Of a stretch of DNA of 64,000 nt, positions 41,033-50,311 are shown one piece after another. This DNA is from Streptomyces fumigatiscleroticus (GTDB lineage Bacteria; Actinomycetota; Actinomycetes; Streptomycetales; Streptomycetaceae), in assembly GCF_014647975.1 (NCBI RefSeq), contig NZ_BMQF01000003.1:310001-374000 (forward strand). Reading direction: 5' to 3'. Within the stretch, counting starts at the first letter, position 1. Each line of letters begins with the position of its first letter. Made by a program: the position numbers and the translations under genes. Under the pieces are notes generated by a model, which made no database searches, was not told the DNA's origin, and saw only the letters and a list, made by a program, of their open reading frames with translations.

Positions 41033-42700
41033 ATGAGCAGCAACGGGGGAGCCCGACACGGGTCCGACGAGCCGACGAGTTTCGTTCTGCAACCGCCGCA
41101 GCCGCCCGCCGCCGTGCCGCAGCCCGGCAACCCGTACGCGGCGCCCACTCAGGTCGTACCGCCCCGGCAGGCCGACGCGGCGCCCGTCCGGGACGCCGGT
41201 GAGGGGCGGCTCATCGCCGGCCGGTACCGCCTCGTCGCCAAGCTCGGGCACGGCGGCATGGGCACGGTGTGGCGCGCCCAGGACGAGACGGTGGACCGCG
41301 AGGTCGCCGTCAAAGAGCCCAGAGTCCCGGACAACCTTCCCGAACGCGAACGTGACAACGCCTTCGAGCGGATGCGCCGCGAGGCGCGTGCCGCGGCCCG
41401 GCTCGACCACCCCGCGGTGGTCGACGTGCACGACGTCGCCGTGGTGGACGGCCAGCCGTGGATCGTCATGGAGCTGGTGCGGGGCCGCTCGCTGGGCGAC
41501 GCGCTTCAGGAGGGCACCCTGTCGGCGCGCGAGGCGGCCCGCATCGGCCTGGAGGTGCTCGGCGCGCTTCAGGCCGCGCACGAGGCGGGCATCCTGCACC
41601 GCGACGTGAAGCCGGACAACGTGCTGCTCGGCCGGCACGGCCGGGTCGTCCTCACCGACTTCGGCATCGCCCAGATCGAGGGCGAGACGAACCTGACCGA
41701 CACCGGCGGCTTCGTCGGCTCGCCCGAGTACATCGCGCCGGAGCGGGTGCTGGGCCAGCGTCCGGGCCCGGCGTCGGACCTGTGGTCGCTCGGCGTGGTC
41801 CTGTACGCGGCGACGGAGGGCGTCTCGCCGTTCCGCCGCAGCAACACCCCGGCCACCCTCCAGTCGGTCCTCAATGCCACGCCCGCGCCGCCCGCCTCCG
41901 CCCGGGGCCCGCTGGCGGAGGCCATCACCGGCCTGCTCCAGAAGGACCCGGCCCGCCGCCCGGACGCCGCCCGGGTGCGCGCCCTGCTGACGGCGGCCGC
42001 CGACCCGCCCGCCCCGCCGCCCACCCAGGCCGTCCCGTTCTCCGGCCCGGACCGCCCCGGGCCGTGGGGCGTCCGGATCGGCCGCAGGGCGGCGCTCGCC
42101 CTCGGCGCGGCGGTCGTCGCGGCGGCGGTGACGGCGTACCTGGTGATCGCCGACCCGTTCGCGGGGACGCTGCCACAGGGCTGGAAGACGTACGCCCTCA
42201 GCGGCGGGAAGGCCAAGGTCGGCGTCAGCGTCGGTGTGCCCGCCGCGTTCGAGAGGCAGAAGCCCGCGGACGACTGGGACGGGACCAACGCGACGTTCAC
42301 CGACCCCAGCGGAGCGGTGACCGTCTACGTCGACCGTGACATCAAGGCGGACGACAAGGACAACCAGATCCCGGACAGCGCGGCGTCCAACGCGTTCTCG
42401 GACTGGGAGACGCTCAAGGACGGCGAGTACTCGTGGAACATGGCCGCGGAGCCCGCGCCCAAGGGCGAGCCGAGAGAGACCAGGTACAAGGAGCGCAAGG
42501 CCGCCGAGAACACCATCGTCTACACGACCGAGGACACCCAGAACCCGCGCCCGCGGGAGATCCATATCCTCTACTACCGCGCGGACAACGGGGACATGTA
42601 CCGGCTGTGGATCGACTACCCGGGCAAGGGCTACTTCGCCGGCGAGGGACGGGAGATCGCCCGCACCGTGATCGCCAACTTCGAGGTCGACAAGCTCTGA
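41033..42700 (+). CDS. Ser/Thr protein kinase 5 with extracellular C-terminal domain
   Basis: 555 residues from ATG 41033. A Pro/Gln-rich N-terminal extension of about 60 residues precedes the kinase domain (GHGGMGTVW, VAVKEP, HRDVKPDN, DFGIAQ, SPEYIAPERV). One helix (LGAAVVAAAVTAYLVIA) near residue 365 and an outer domain of about 180 residues beginning LPQGWKTYALSG. The gap to kinase 6 is 22 bp, so they are likely one operon. Confidence 0.9.
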   Translation: MSSNGGARHGSDEPTSFVLQPPQPPAAVPQPGNPYAAPTQVVPPRQADAAPVRDAGEGRLIAGRYRLVAKLGHGGMGTVWRAQDETVDREVAVKEPRVPDNLPERERDNAFERMRREARAAARLDHPAVVDVHDVAVVDGQPWIVMELVRGRSLGDALQEGTLSAREAARIGLEVLGALQAAHEAGILHRDVKPDNVLLGRHGRVVLTDFGIAQIEGETNLTDTGGFVGSPEYIAPERVLGQRPGPASDLWSLGVVLYAATEGVSPFRRSNTPATLQSVLNATPAPPASARGPLAEAITGLLQKDPARRPDAARVRALLTAAADPPAPPPTQAVPFSGPDRPGPWGVRIGRRAALALGAAVVAAAVTAYLVIADPFAGTLPQGWKTYALSGGKAKVGVSVGVPAAFERQKPADDWDGTNATFTDPSGAVTVYVDRDIKADDKDNQIPDSAASNAFSDWETLKDGEYSWNMAAEPAPKGEPRETRYKERKAAENTIVYTTEDTQNPRPREIHILYYRADNGDMYRLWIDYPGKGYFAGEGREIARTVIANFEVDKL

Positions 42701-42722
42701 GACCGCACGGTACTCATGGGGC

Positions 42723-44411
42723 ATGAGCAACGACGGGGGTGGCACGGGCGTCCGGGGCCGGCTGGTCGGGGGACGCTACCGGCTGGCCGAACGCATCGGC
42801 TCAGGCGGCATGGGCACCGTCTGGCGGGCGACGGACGAGCTCGTCCAGCGCGAAGTCGCCCTGAAGGAACCGAGGATACCGGGCGACCCGCAGGACGAGG
42901 GTCACCGCCGGGCCGCCCACCGGCTCTACCGTGAGGCCCGCGCGGCGGCCCGCGTCGACCATCCGGCCGCCGTCTCCATCCACGACGTCGTGGTCGAGGA
43001 GCAGGACGGGCCGCCGTGGATCGTCATGGAGCTGGTGCGCGGCGAGTCCCTGCACGAGCTGCTCGGGCGCGGCCCTCTCCCGCCCGCCGAGACCGCCCGC
43101 ATCGGCCTCGCCGTCCTCGGCGCCCTGCGCGCCGCGCACGCCGTCGGCATCGTGCACCGCGATGTGAAGCCCGCCAACGTCCTGCTCGGGCCGCACGGCC
43201 GGGTCGTCCTCACCGACTTCGGCATCGCCCACGTCCAGGGCGAGGAGTCCCTCACCGCCACCGGGGAGTTCGTCGGCTCGCTGGAGTTCGTCGCCCCCGA
43301 GCGGATGTCGGGCCGGGTCGCCGGTCCCGCCTCCGACCTGTGGTCCCTGGGTGTCCTGCTGTACGCGGCCGTCGAGGGGCGGTCCCCGTTCCGCCGTACG
43401 ACCGTCGAGTCGACGCTCGCCGCGGTCCTCGCCGCCGAGCCGCCCGAGCCGGAACGGGCGGGACCGCTGGCGCCGCTGATCACCGGGCTGCTGGCCAAGG
43501 ATCCCGACCGGCGGCCGGACCCGGACGAGATCACGGCGGCGCTGGAAGAGGCCACCAGGTCCGGGGACCGGACGACGGCACCCTCACCCGTCGGCCCGGA
43601 AGACTGCGATGTATCGGAGGGACCCGACGAACACGACGAGTCCGAGGACGTTCAGCGGACCGACTACCTGGAGCAGGTCACGCCGGACACGAGGACGGTA
43701 CGGCTGTCCGCCGGTGCCGCCGGTGCCGCCGGTGCCCCCGGTGCCCCCGGTGCCCCCGGTGCCGCCGGTGCCGCCGACGTCCCGGTTCAGGCCCCGCCCC
43801 CGCGACGCCGCGGGCTGCGCCCCGCCCCCCTCGCCCTGCTCGGCGCGCTGCTGCTCGTCGGCGGCATCTCCTGCGTCGCCCTCCTCGCCGACGGCGACAG
43901 CGGAACGGCCGCCGAGGGGACCGCCACCACCCGCCCGGCCGCGTCGTCCGCCCCCGCGGCCGGGGTCTGGACCGCCCACCGGGAGAAGGAGCTGGAGGCG
44001 GTCCTCTCCCTGCCCTCCGAGTACCGGGCGTACGCCCGGCAGGGTGACGAGCCCCGGTACGTGGTCTACGACGTCGACGGGACCGTCCTGGTCCGACTCA
44101 GCCGGTGGGACCGGGCGCCCGGCTCCCCGATGGACCGGGCGCAGTCGGCCCACGACGACCGGCGCAGCGAGGACGACGAGGCGCGGACGCAGTACACCCG
44201 CACCAGCTTCCACGGCCAGGAGGCCGTGCTCGCCGACACCACCTACCGGCTGCGCGTGAACCCGACCCGCGTCATGCAGCTGGTGGTCCGCACCGACGAC
44301 GACCGCATGTACGAGCTGCGGGTGGACATGCCCAAGGGCACGCCGGACGAGAAGAAGGGCACGGCGCTGTTCAAGGGGGCCCGCGACCGTCTGCGCATCG
44401 AGGCCGGGTGA
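42723..44411 (+). CDS. Ser/Thr protein kinase 6 with extracellular C-terminal domain
   Basis: 562 residues. Motifs complete: GSGGMGTVW, VALKEP, HRDVKPAN, DFGIAHVQG, APERMSG. A stretch of Gly-Ala-Pro repeats (AGAAGAPGAPGAPGAAGA) precedes one helix (LALLGALLLVGGISCVALLA) near residue 375. The outer domain (LSLPSEYRAYARQ, LVRLSRWDRAPGSPMD) is the most diverged of the set but has the same size and place. Last of the kinase array; a palindrome follows 22 bp after the stop. Confidence 0.9.
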   Translation: MSNDGGGTGVRGRLVGGRYRLAERIGSGGMGTVWRATDELVQREVALKEPRIPGDPQDEGHRRAAHRLYREARAAARVDHPAAVSIHDVVVEEQDGPPWIVMELVRGESLHELLGRGPLPPAETARIGLAVLGALRAAHAVGIVHRDVKPANVLLGPHGRVVLTDFGIAHVQGEESLTATGEFVGSLEFVAPERMSGRVAGPASDLWSLGVLLYAAVEGRSPFRRTTVESTLAAVLAAEPPEPERAGPLAPLITGLLAKDPDRRPDPDEITAALEEATRSGDRTTAPSPVGPEDCDVSEGPDEHDESEDVQRTDYLEQVTPDTRTVRLSAGAAGAAGAPGAPGAPGAAGAADVPVQAPPPRRRGLRPAPLALLGALLLVGGISCVALLADGDSGTAAEGTATTRPAASSAPAAGVWTAHREKELEAVLSLPSEYRAYARQGDEPRYVVYDVDGTVLVRLSRWDRAPGSPMDRAQSAHDDRRSEDDEARTQYTRTSFHGQEAVLADTTYRLRVNPTRVMQLVVRTDDDRMYELRVDMPKGTPDEKKGTALFKGARDRLRIEAG

Positions 44412-44433
44412 TGCGCCGGACTTCGGGTGAGGC

Positions 44434-44453
44434 AACCCGCTGATCAGCGGGTT
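44434..44453. promoter_or_regulatory. Perfect 20-bp palindrome centred on TGATCA
   Basis: AACCCGCTGATCAGCGGGTT, self-complementary, with outer GGC/GCC extending the symmetry loosely. It may terminate the kinase transcript or, together with the next palindrome, act as an operator for the aldehyde dehydrogenase gene. Confidence 0.5.
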
Positions 44454-44457
44454 CGTT

Positions 44458-44473
44458 GCCAGTGATCACTGGC
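44458..44473. promoter_or_regulatory. Perfect 16-bp palindrome centred on TGATCA
   Basis: GCCAGTGATCACTGGC, four bases after the first palindrome and with the same TGATCA core. The half site AGTGA/TCACT resembles BldD half sites, but without the usual gap between them. Confidence 0.5.
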
Positions 44474-44546
44474 GTCGTGTGAGTACTCGGTGAATGCGAT
44501 TACCGACGGGTACACAAAGCGTCCGCCGCGGCATACCCTGCGCTGC

Positions 44547-46160
44547 ATGACGGACGCGCAGGCCCCGGAGAAGACCGGTACCAACCCCCTCGCCCCCGCC
44601 CCGGCGGGCGCCCGCACCGCCGCGGACGTGGTCACCCCCGAGCTGGTCGCCCAGCTCACCAAGGGCGTGGTCGGCTCCGGCCGTACGGCCAACCACACGC
44701 CGTTCACCGGGGAGAGGCTCGCCGAGCTGCCCGAGTCGACGCCCGGGGACGTGGCGAAGGCCTTCGAGCTGGCCCGCGCCGCCCAGGCCGTCTGGGCGCG
44801 GACCCCGGTACGGCAGCGCGCCGCCGTCCTGCTGCGCTTCCACGACCTGGTCCTCGCCCGCCAGGCCGAGGTGCTGGACCTGATCCAGCTGGAGACGGGC
44901 AAGGCCCGGCTGCACGCCCACGAGGAGGTGCTGGCCGTCGCCATCGCCGCCCGGCACTACGGCCGCCGGGCCGCCGCGTACCTCAGGCCCAAGCGGCACG
45001 CCGGTGCCGTGCCGGCCCTCACCCGCGTGACCGAGCTGCGCCACCCGCGCGGTGTCGTCGGCCAGATCGCCCCCTGGAACTATCCCCTGGAGCTGTCCGT
45101 CGGCGACGCGATCCCGGCGTTCGCCGCGGGCAACGCGGTGGTGATGAAGCCCGACACCGAGACCTGCCTGACCGCCCTGTGGGCCCGTGACCTGCTGATC
45201 GAGGCCGGGCTGCCCGCCGATGTCTTCCAGGTCGTGCTCGGTGACGGTCCGGTCGTCGGCCCCGAGGTCGTCCGGCACGCCGACTACGTCTCCTTCACCG
45301 GCTCCACCCGCACCGGCCGCGAGGTCGCCCAGGGCGCCGCCGCCCGCCTGGTCGGCGTCTCCCTCGAACTCGGCGGCAAGAACGCCATGCTGGTGCTCAG
45401 GGACGCCGACATCGAGAAGGCGGCGGCCGGAGCGGTGCGCGCCTGCTTCTCCTCCGCGGGCCAGCTGTGCATCTCCATCGAGCGGCTGTACGTCCACGAG
45501 TCGGTCGCGGACGCCTTCCTCGAGCGGTTCGCCGCCCGTACGAAGGCGATGCGGCTGGGCACCTCCCTCGCCTACGGCGCCGACATGGGGTCCCTGGTCG
45601 GCGAGCGCCAGCTGGAGACCGTCAAGCGGCATGTGGAGGAGGCCGTCGCGCAAGGAGCGAGGGTCCTCGCGGGCGGTACGGCCCGCCCGGACATCGGCCC
45701 GTACTTCTACGAGCCGACCATCCTCGACGGCGTCGCCGCCCCCATGTCCGTGTGCACGGAGGAGACGTTCGGCCCGGTCGTCTCCGTCTACCGCTTCACG
45801 GACGAGGACGAGGTGATCGAGCGCGCCAACGCCACGCCGTACGGCCTCAACTCCTCGGTGTGGACGAGGGACGCCCGCCGCGGCCGTGAGATCGCCGCCC
45901 GGCTGCGTACCGGCACCGTGAACATCAACGAGGGGTACGCGCCCGCGTACGGCAGCGTCCAGTCGCCGATGGGCGGCATGAAGGACTCCGGCCTCGGCCG
46001 CCGCCACGGCTCCGAGGGCATCCTCAAGTACACCGAGGCCCAGACCGTCGCCCACCAGCGCCTGCTGCCGATGGCCCCGTCGCTGGGCATGGACGACGAG
46101 AGGTACGCGGCGTTCATGAGCCGGAGCCTGCGCCTGATGAAGGCGTTCCGCTTCCGCTAG
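44547..46160 (+). CDS. NAD(P)-dependent aldehyde dehydrogenase (succinic semialdehyde dehydrogenase type)
   Basis: 537 residues from ATG 44547; ATG 44490 would add 19 residues. ALDH superfamily: IAPWNYPLELSVGDAIPA, VMKPDTETCLTALWA, SFTGSTRTGREVA, catalytic Glu in LELGGKNAM, catalytic Cys in FSSAGQLCISIERLYV. The SSADH assignment rests on overall resemblance to actinobacterial proteins so named. It is 48 bp upstream of the GMC oxidoreductase, which may share its transcript. Confidence 0.85.
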   Translation: MTDAQAPEKTGTNPLAPAPAGARTAADVVTPELVAQLTKGVVGSGRTANHTPFTGERLAELPESTPGDVAKAFELARAAQAVWARTPVRQRAAVLLRFHDLVLARQAEVLDLIQLETGKARLHAHEEVLAVAIAARHYGRRAAAYLRPKRHAGAVPALTRVTELRHPRGVVGQIAPWNYPLELSVGDAIPAFAAGNAVVMKPDTETCLTALWARDLLIEAGLPADVFQVVLGDGPVVGPEVVRHADYVSFTGSTRTGREVAQGAAARLVGVSLELGGKNAMLVLRDADIEKAAAGAVRACFSSAGQLCISIERLYVHESVADAFLERFAARTKAMRLGTSLAYGADMGSLVGERQLETVKRHVEEAVAQGARVLAGGTARPDIGPYFYEPTILDGVAAPMSVCTEETFGPVVSVYRFTDEDEVIERANATPYGLNSSVWTRDARRGREIAARLRTGTVNINEGYAPAYGSVQSPMGGMKDSGLGRRHGSEGILKYTEAQTVAHQRLLPMAPSLGMDDERYAAFMSRSLRLMKAFRFR

Positions 46161-46208
46161 CCCCGGCCCACCCCGGCAGTCCCTGGCAGTTCTCAACGAG
46201 GAGAGCAC

Positions 46209-48083
46209 GTGTCACAGGAGAACTCTGTCCACCCTCAGGACGACGACGGCCACGACGACCGCCACGAAGACGGTCACGACGACCGCCACGAAGACGGTCA
46301 CGACGACGGTTACGACTACGACGTCATCGTCGTCGGCTCCGGCTTCGGCGGCTCGGTGACCGCCCTGCGCCTCACCGAGAAGGGGTACCGCGTGGGCGTC
46401 CTGGAGGCCGGCCGCCGCTTCACCCGCGAGTCCCTCCCCAAGAACTCCTGGGACCTGAAGAACTACCTCTGGGCGCCGCGGCTCGGCATGTACGGCATCC
46501 AGCGGATCCATCTGCTCGGGAATGTCATGGTCCTGGCAGGCGCGGGGGTCGGCGGCGGCTCCCTCAACTACGCCAACACCCTCTACGTACCGCCCAAGGC
46601 CTTCTTCGACGACCCGCAGTGGCGGGACATCACCGACTGGCAGGAGGAGCTGGCGCCGTACTACGACCAGGCCCGGCGCATGCTCGGCGTCCGCCTCAAC
46701 CCGACCATGACCCCCTCCGACGTGCATCTGAAGGCGGCCGCCGAGCGGATGGGCGTCGGCGACACCTTCCATCTGGCGCCGGTGGGCGTGTTCTTCGGCG
46801 ACGGGAAGGACGCCGACGGGACGGCGCGGGCCAAGCCGGGCGAGCAGGTGCCCGACCCCTACTTCGGCGGGGCGGGACCGGCCCGCCGCGCCTGCGCCGA
46901 GTGCGGCGAGTGCATGACCGGCTGCCGCCACGGCGCGAAGAACACCCTCAACGAGAACTACCTCCACCTCGCCGAGAAGGCGGGCGCCGTCGTGCACCCG
47001 ATGACCACGGTCGTCTCGGTCACCGACGACTCGCGGGGCGGCTACGCGGTCGCCACCCTGCCCACCGACCGGAAGAAGACGGGCAAGGGCCGCGTCCTCC
47101 GGGCCCGCCGGGTGGTCCTCGCCGCCGGCACCTACGGCACCCAGACGCTGCTGCACCGCATGAAGGCGGGCGGGCAACTGCCCTACCTCTCCGACAAGCT
47201 CGGCGAACTGACCCGCACCAACTCCGAGGCCCTGGTCGGCGCCCAGACCGACGACCGGCGCTACCGCAAGGTCACCGGCGAGGCCCGGGCCGACTTCACG
47301 CGCGGTGTCGCCATCACCTCCTCCGTCCACCCCGACGCCAGCACCCACATCGAGCCGGTCCGCTACGGCAAGGGCTCCAACTCGATGGGCGGCCTGTCGA
47401 TCCTCCAGGTCCCCTACGCGGGCGGCGGCTCCGGCACCGCACGGGTCCTGGGCTGGCTGGGGCAGGTGGCGAAGCACCCCTGGCTGCTGCTCCGCTCGCT
47501 GTCCAACCGCCGCTGGTCGGAGCGGACCATCATCGGCCTGGTGATGCAGTCGCTGGACAACTCCCTGACGACGTATCTGAAGCCGGCGGGCGTCGGCAAG
47601 GGCCTGCTGACGGCACGGCAGGGCCACGGCTCGCCCAACCCCAAGCAGATCAAGGCGGCCACCGAGGGCGCCTCGGCACTCGCCGCCGAGATCAACGGCT
47701 TCGCGGGCTCCAACATCGGCGAACTGATGGGCACCCCCCTGACCGCCCACTTCCTCGGCGGCTGCCCGATCGGCGCCTCCCGCGAGACCGGCGTGATCGA
47801 CCCCTACCACCGTCTGTACGGCCACCCCGGCATCTCGGTCGTCGACGGCTCGGCGGTCTCGGCCAACCTGGGCGTCAACCCCTCCCTGACCATCACCGCC
47901 CAGGCCGAGCGGGCGATGTCGTTCTGGCCCAACAAGGGCGAGACCGACCCGCGCCCGCCGCAGGGAGCGGCCTACGAGCGCCTGGCCCCCGTCGAGCCGA
48001 AGTCCCCGGCGGTCCCGGCGGACGCGTTCGGCGCCCTGCGCCTGCCGCTGCTGGGGATACCGGCGGTCCCGCCGAAGAAGTGA
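46209..48083 (+). CDS. GMC oxidoreductase, ChoD-like, with His/Asp-rich N-terminus
   Basis: 624 residues, GTG behind GAGGAG. A tail of Asp/His/Glu repeats (DGHDDRHE repeated) fills residues 10-36, then the FAD fold begins VIVVGSGFGGSVTALRL. A cysteine cluster CAECGECMTGC at about residue 228 (C-x2-C-x2-C-x3-C) looks like an iron-sulfur site. The C-terminal GMC motif TAHFLGGCPIG and VVDGSAVSANLGVNPSLTI are present. Position before guaA matches ChoD of mycobacteria, annotated as a cholesterol oxidase; the real substrate may be another sterol or alcohol. Confidence 0.85.
   Translation: MSQENSVHPQDDDGHDDRHEDGHDDRHEDGHDDGYDYDVIVVGSGFGGSVTALRLTEKGYRVGVLEAGRRFTRESLPKNSWDLKNYLWAPRLGMYGIQRIHLLGNVMVLAGAGVGGGSLNYANTLYVPPKAFFDDPQWRDITDWQEELAPYYDQARRMLGVRLNPTMTPSDVHLKAAAERMGVGDTFHLAPVGVFFGDGKDADGTARAKPGEQVPDPYFGGAGPARRACAECGECMTGCRHGAKNTLNENYLHLAEKAGAVVHPMTTVVSVTDDSRGGYAVATLPTDRKKTGKGRVLRARRVVLAAGTYGTQTLLHRMKAGGQLPYLSDKLGELTRTNSEALVGAQTDDRRYRKVTGEARADFTRGVAITSSVHPDASTHIEPVRYGKGSNSMGGLSILQVPYAGGGSGTARVLGWLGQVAKHPWLLLRSLSNRRWSERTIIGLVMQSLDNSLTTYLKPAGVGKGLLTARQGHGSPNPKQIKAATEGASALAAEINGFAGSNIGELMGTPLTAHFLGGCPIGASRETGVIDPYHRLYGHPGISVVDGSAVSANLGVNPSLTITAQAERAMSFWPNKGETDPRPPQGAAYERLAPVEPKSPAVPADAFGALRLPLLGIPAVPPKK
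46253..46310. repeat. In-frame 24-bp repeat encoding DDRHEDGH
   Basis: GACCGCCACGAAGACGGTCACGAC occurs twice in full and once in part within the 5' end of the GMC gene, giving the acidic/His tail. Confidence 0.9.
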
Positions 48084-48095
48084 GGTGAGACGAGA

Positions 48096-48133
48096 AGAAG
48101 GACCTGCGCCCCCCTCCGAGCGCAGGTCCTTCT
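48096..48133. terminator. Bidirectional terminator between GMC and LAETG genes
   Basis: AGAAGGACCTGCGC / GCGCAGGTCCTTCT, perfect 14-bp stem with a 10-base loop, flanked by A/T-containing ends on both sides. The genes are convergent. Confidence 0.9.
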
Positions 48134-48168
48134 CTGTTCGTACGCCGGGCGCCGTGCGCCCGGACCGC

Positions 48169-49164
48169 TTACGCCTCGGCGCCGGTCTTCCGGCGGCGCA
48201 CCACGAACACCGCTCCCGCACCGGCGACGACGGCGAGCCCGCCGACGAGACCGATCATGGGCAGCGCGGAGCTGGATCCGGTCTCGGCGAGGCTGCCGGT
48301 GACCTGCGGCGTGGTGCTGGACGGCTTCTCGGAGGTGACCGGCGCCTTGCCGCCTTCCTGCGGCTTGGTGCCGTCCGTGTCCGTGCCCGCGGCCACGATC
48401 TGGAACCGGTACGAGATGTCGCCGTAGCCGGTGCACTCGGCGTCGGCGTCGCCGTAGATCGTCGCGCCGAGCGAGAAGCCGGCCCCGACCGGGGCGCCGG
48501 CCGCCACGTTCAGGCGCAGCGGGATGTCGACCTCGTAGTCGGGCTCGAGCACGTCGGTGTAGCCGACGTAGCCGACCGCGTAGCCGCCTTCGTTCAGGTC
48601 CTCCCAGGTGCCGTCCTGGGGGTTGTAGGCCTGGAGCCGGACGTCCTTGCTGGTGAACAGGTCGTCACCGGCGGAGTCCGAGGAGGCCCCGGCGAAGAAG
48701 TTCAGGTCCTGGAGCGTGGAGTCGGACCCGTTGAACACGTTGAGCGAGAACTTGTGCCAGCCGCTGCCCGCGGCGATCTGCCCGGGCAGGCCGGTGATGC
48801 TCACGTCGACCTTGGAGTCCTCGCACACGGAGGGCTCGGGCTCCGGCGACTCCGACTCCTCGGGCGCGGAGGTGCTGGGCGCCGGGGTGGACGCGGAGGC
48901 GGAGGCGCTCGGCGAGGTGGTGTCCCCGCCGGCCGGCGCGCTGGTGGAGCCGCTCGGCGCCGGGGAGGTCTCGCCGGTGGACGCGGACGCGGACGGCGAA
49001 GTGGTGTCGGTCGACGGCGTCTGCTCGGGCGTCGACTCGGACGTGCTGACGCTCGGCGAGGGGGATGTCGACTCGGTCGCGTACGCGGCCGGTGCCGCGA
49101 GCAGCGCCACCGGGGCTATCACTGCTGTCGCAGCCGCTGCTGCCATGGCGCGGCGAAGCTTCAT
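48169..49164 (-). CDS. Sortase-anchored surface protein (LAETG motif)
   Basis: 331 residues. Signal peptide 1-29 ending AAPAAYAT, a Ser/Thr/Pro stalk of about 85 residues, a folded domain (VDVSITGLPGQIAAGSGWH onward) with Cys at 113 and in AECTGYG that may pair, then LAETGSSS, a hydrophobic helix and RRRKTG. LAxTG is the recognition motif of class E sortases of Streptomyces, so the protein is linked to the wall. No sortase gene is in the window. The folded domain resembles those of chaplin-independent surface proteins only loosely; function unknown. Confidence 0.87.
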   Translation of the reverse strand: MKLRRAMAAAAATAVIAPVALLAAPAAYATESTSPSPSVSTSESTPEQTPSTDTTSPSASASTGETSPAPSGSTSAPAGGDTTSPSASASASTPAPSTSAPEESESPEPEPSVCEDSKVDVSITGLPGQIAAGSGWHKFSLNVFNGSDSTLQDLNFFAGASSDSAGDDLFTSKDVRLQAYNPQDGTWEDLNEGGYAVGYVGYTDVLEPDYEVDIPLRLNVAAGAPVGAGFSLGATIYGDADAECTGYGDISYRFQIVAAGTDTDGTKPQEGGKAPVTSEKPSSTTPQVTGSLAETGSSSALPMIGLVGGLAVVAGAGAVFVVRRRKTGAEA

Positions 49165-49914
49165 GAAGACCTCGGAAAGTCCGGCGTACTGCGAATCGCG
49201 GTCGACTGGCAGTACGGATGTCAGTGGAGGCCTCCGCGGTGGGGCGCGGTTGTGGCCCTTGATTCACCAGGTTCGATCGGTGAGACCTGTGAATGGTTGT
49301 CCTCACACTCACAGAATTCTTATGTGGTCTGCGTCACACCCGTGCGGGCGTCTGCGCGGCGCCTGTGTCACACCTGTGGAGTCGCCGGACATACGAAGGG
49401 CCCCGGACATACGAAGGGCCCCGCGGGGCTTCGGCCGCGGGGCCCTTCTTCTCGTCAGCACCGACGTCAGGGCAGCGCCGGTGCCGGGAGCGGCGCCGGG
49501 GGGTGCGCCGCTCTATTGGTATCGACCTTTGGCAACACATCAACGCACAGCACTACGGCTGTCTGCGGGGAGGGGGAGTTGCGCTTTCTAGGCATCGTGC
49601 TGGAAGGGAGCGGCCTCCGCAACCGTTTGACCCGGACTTGGACATTTTCCGCCGGTCGGCCCCGGGCGTCCCCGGGGCCGGCCGTTCTCTTGGGTGACCG
49701 GGCTGCTGTCCCCTGCCGTCCGGTCACTTGTCTGGAGCGAGGTCCCACGACGCACAGCACGATCCGTACGTCTCATCGCTCCAGCGAGCCACGCGTGGTT
49801 CTTTCGGGCCCGCCCCTGGCTGGCACGGACACCGGGACCAACGAAGCGTCCCGCGTGGCGGTCACGCGCCGTACGGGTGAGAAGGATGCGTACGTACGTG
49901 CCCGGAACGCCGAT
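49165..49914. other. 750-bp intergenic region with one strong hairpin
   Basis: Between the divergent-side promoter of the LAETG gene and the end of chorismate mutase. No open frame here shows a ribosome site, a domain or a convincing codon pattern. The only clear structure is the hairpin at 49413. Confidence 0.6.
49413..49448. terminator. Strong hairpin not next to any recognised gene
   Basis: GAAGGGCCCCGCGG / CCGCGGGGCCCTTC, perfect 14-bp stem, 8-base loop. A partial copy ATACGAAGGGCCCCGGAC precedes it in direct repeat. It may end the chorismate mutase transcript from 465 bp away or an unannotated RNA. Confidence 0.65.
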
Positions 49915-50253
49915 TCAGATCTTGCCCCGGCACAGCTCCAGCAGGGTCATCGCCAAGGGCGTGCCCGGCTTGCCCAGCGCCTCCCTGTAGCGGCCGAGGA
50001 TCTCCGTCTCGCGGGAGAGGTTCACGCGCCGGCCGCCGGAGGCGATCCGTGCCCGCTGGACCACGGCGGACACGGCCATCCGTTCCTGGATCAGACCGAT
50101 GATCCGGTCGTCCAGCGCGTCGATGCGCTCCCGGGCGTCGGTGATCACGCCCGCGGCCTCGGCGGTACGGGCGCCGGTCCTCTCGGCGGCGGTCCTCTCG
50201 GTGGTGGTGCCGGTCTTCTCGGTGGTGGCGGCAGCAGTGGCGGTGGTGGTCAT
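49915..50253 (-). CDS. Chorismate mutase (AroQ type)
   Basis: 112 residues. Converts chorismate to prephenate, the branch point to Phe and Tyr. After a Thr/Ala-rich N-terminal stretch of 35 residues the helical AroQ core runs RERIDALDDRIIGLIQERM, VVQRARIASGGRRVNLSRE, with the active-site Arg/Lys positions filled by Arg. ATG preceded by GAGGAG. It lies upstream-divergent of guaA and carries a 190-nt leader with a short peptide and a terminator. Confidence 0.9.
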   Translation of the reverse strand: MTTTATAAATTEKTGTTTERTAAERTGARTAEAAGVITDARERIDALDDRIIGLIQERMAVSAVVQRARIASGGRRVNLSRETEILGRYREALGKPGTPLAMTLLELCRGKI

Positions 50254-50311
50254 GTCGGGGGCTCCTCGGTGGACGGGGTGGAGCGCCCCGGAGCGACAGG
50301 AGCCGGAAACG

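Noticed and set aside
49467..49760. Small gene in the region before chorismate mutase
   Set aside because: Candidates on both strands have no ribosome site, Arg/Pro-rich composition and no recognisable fold.
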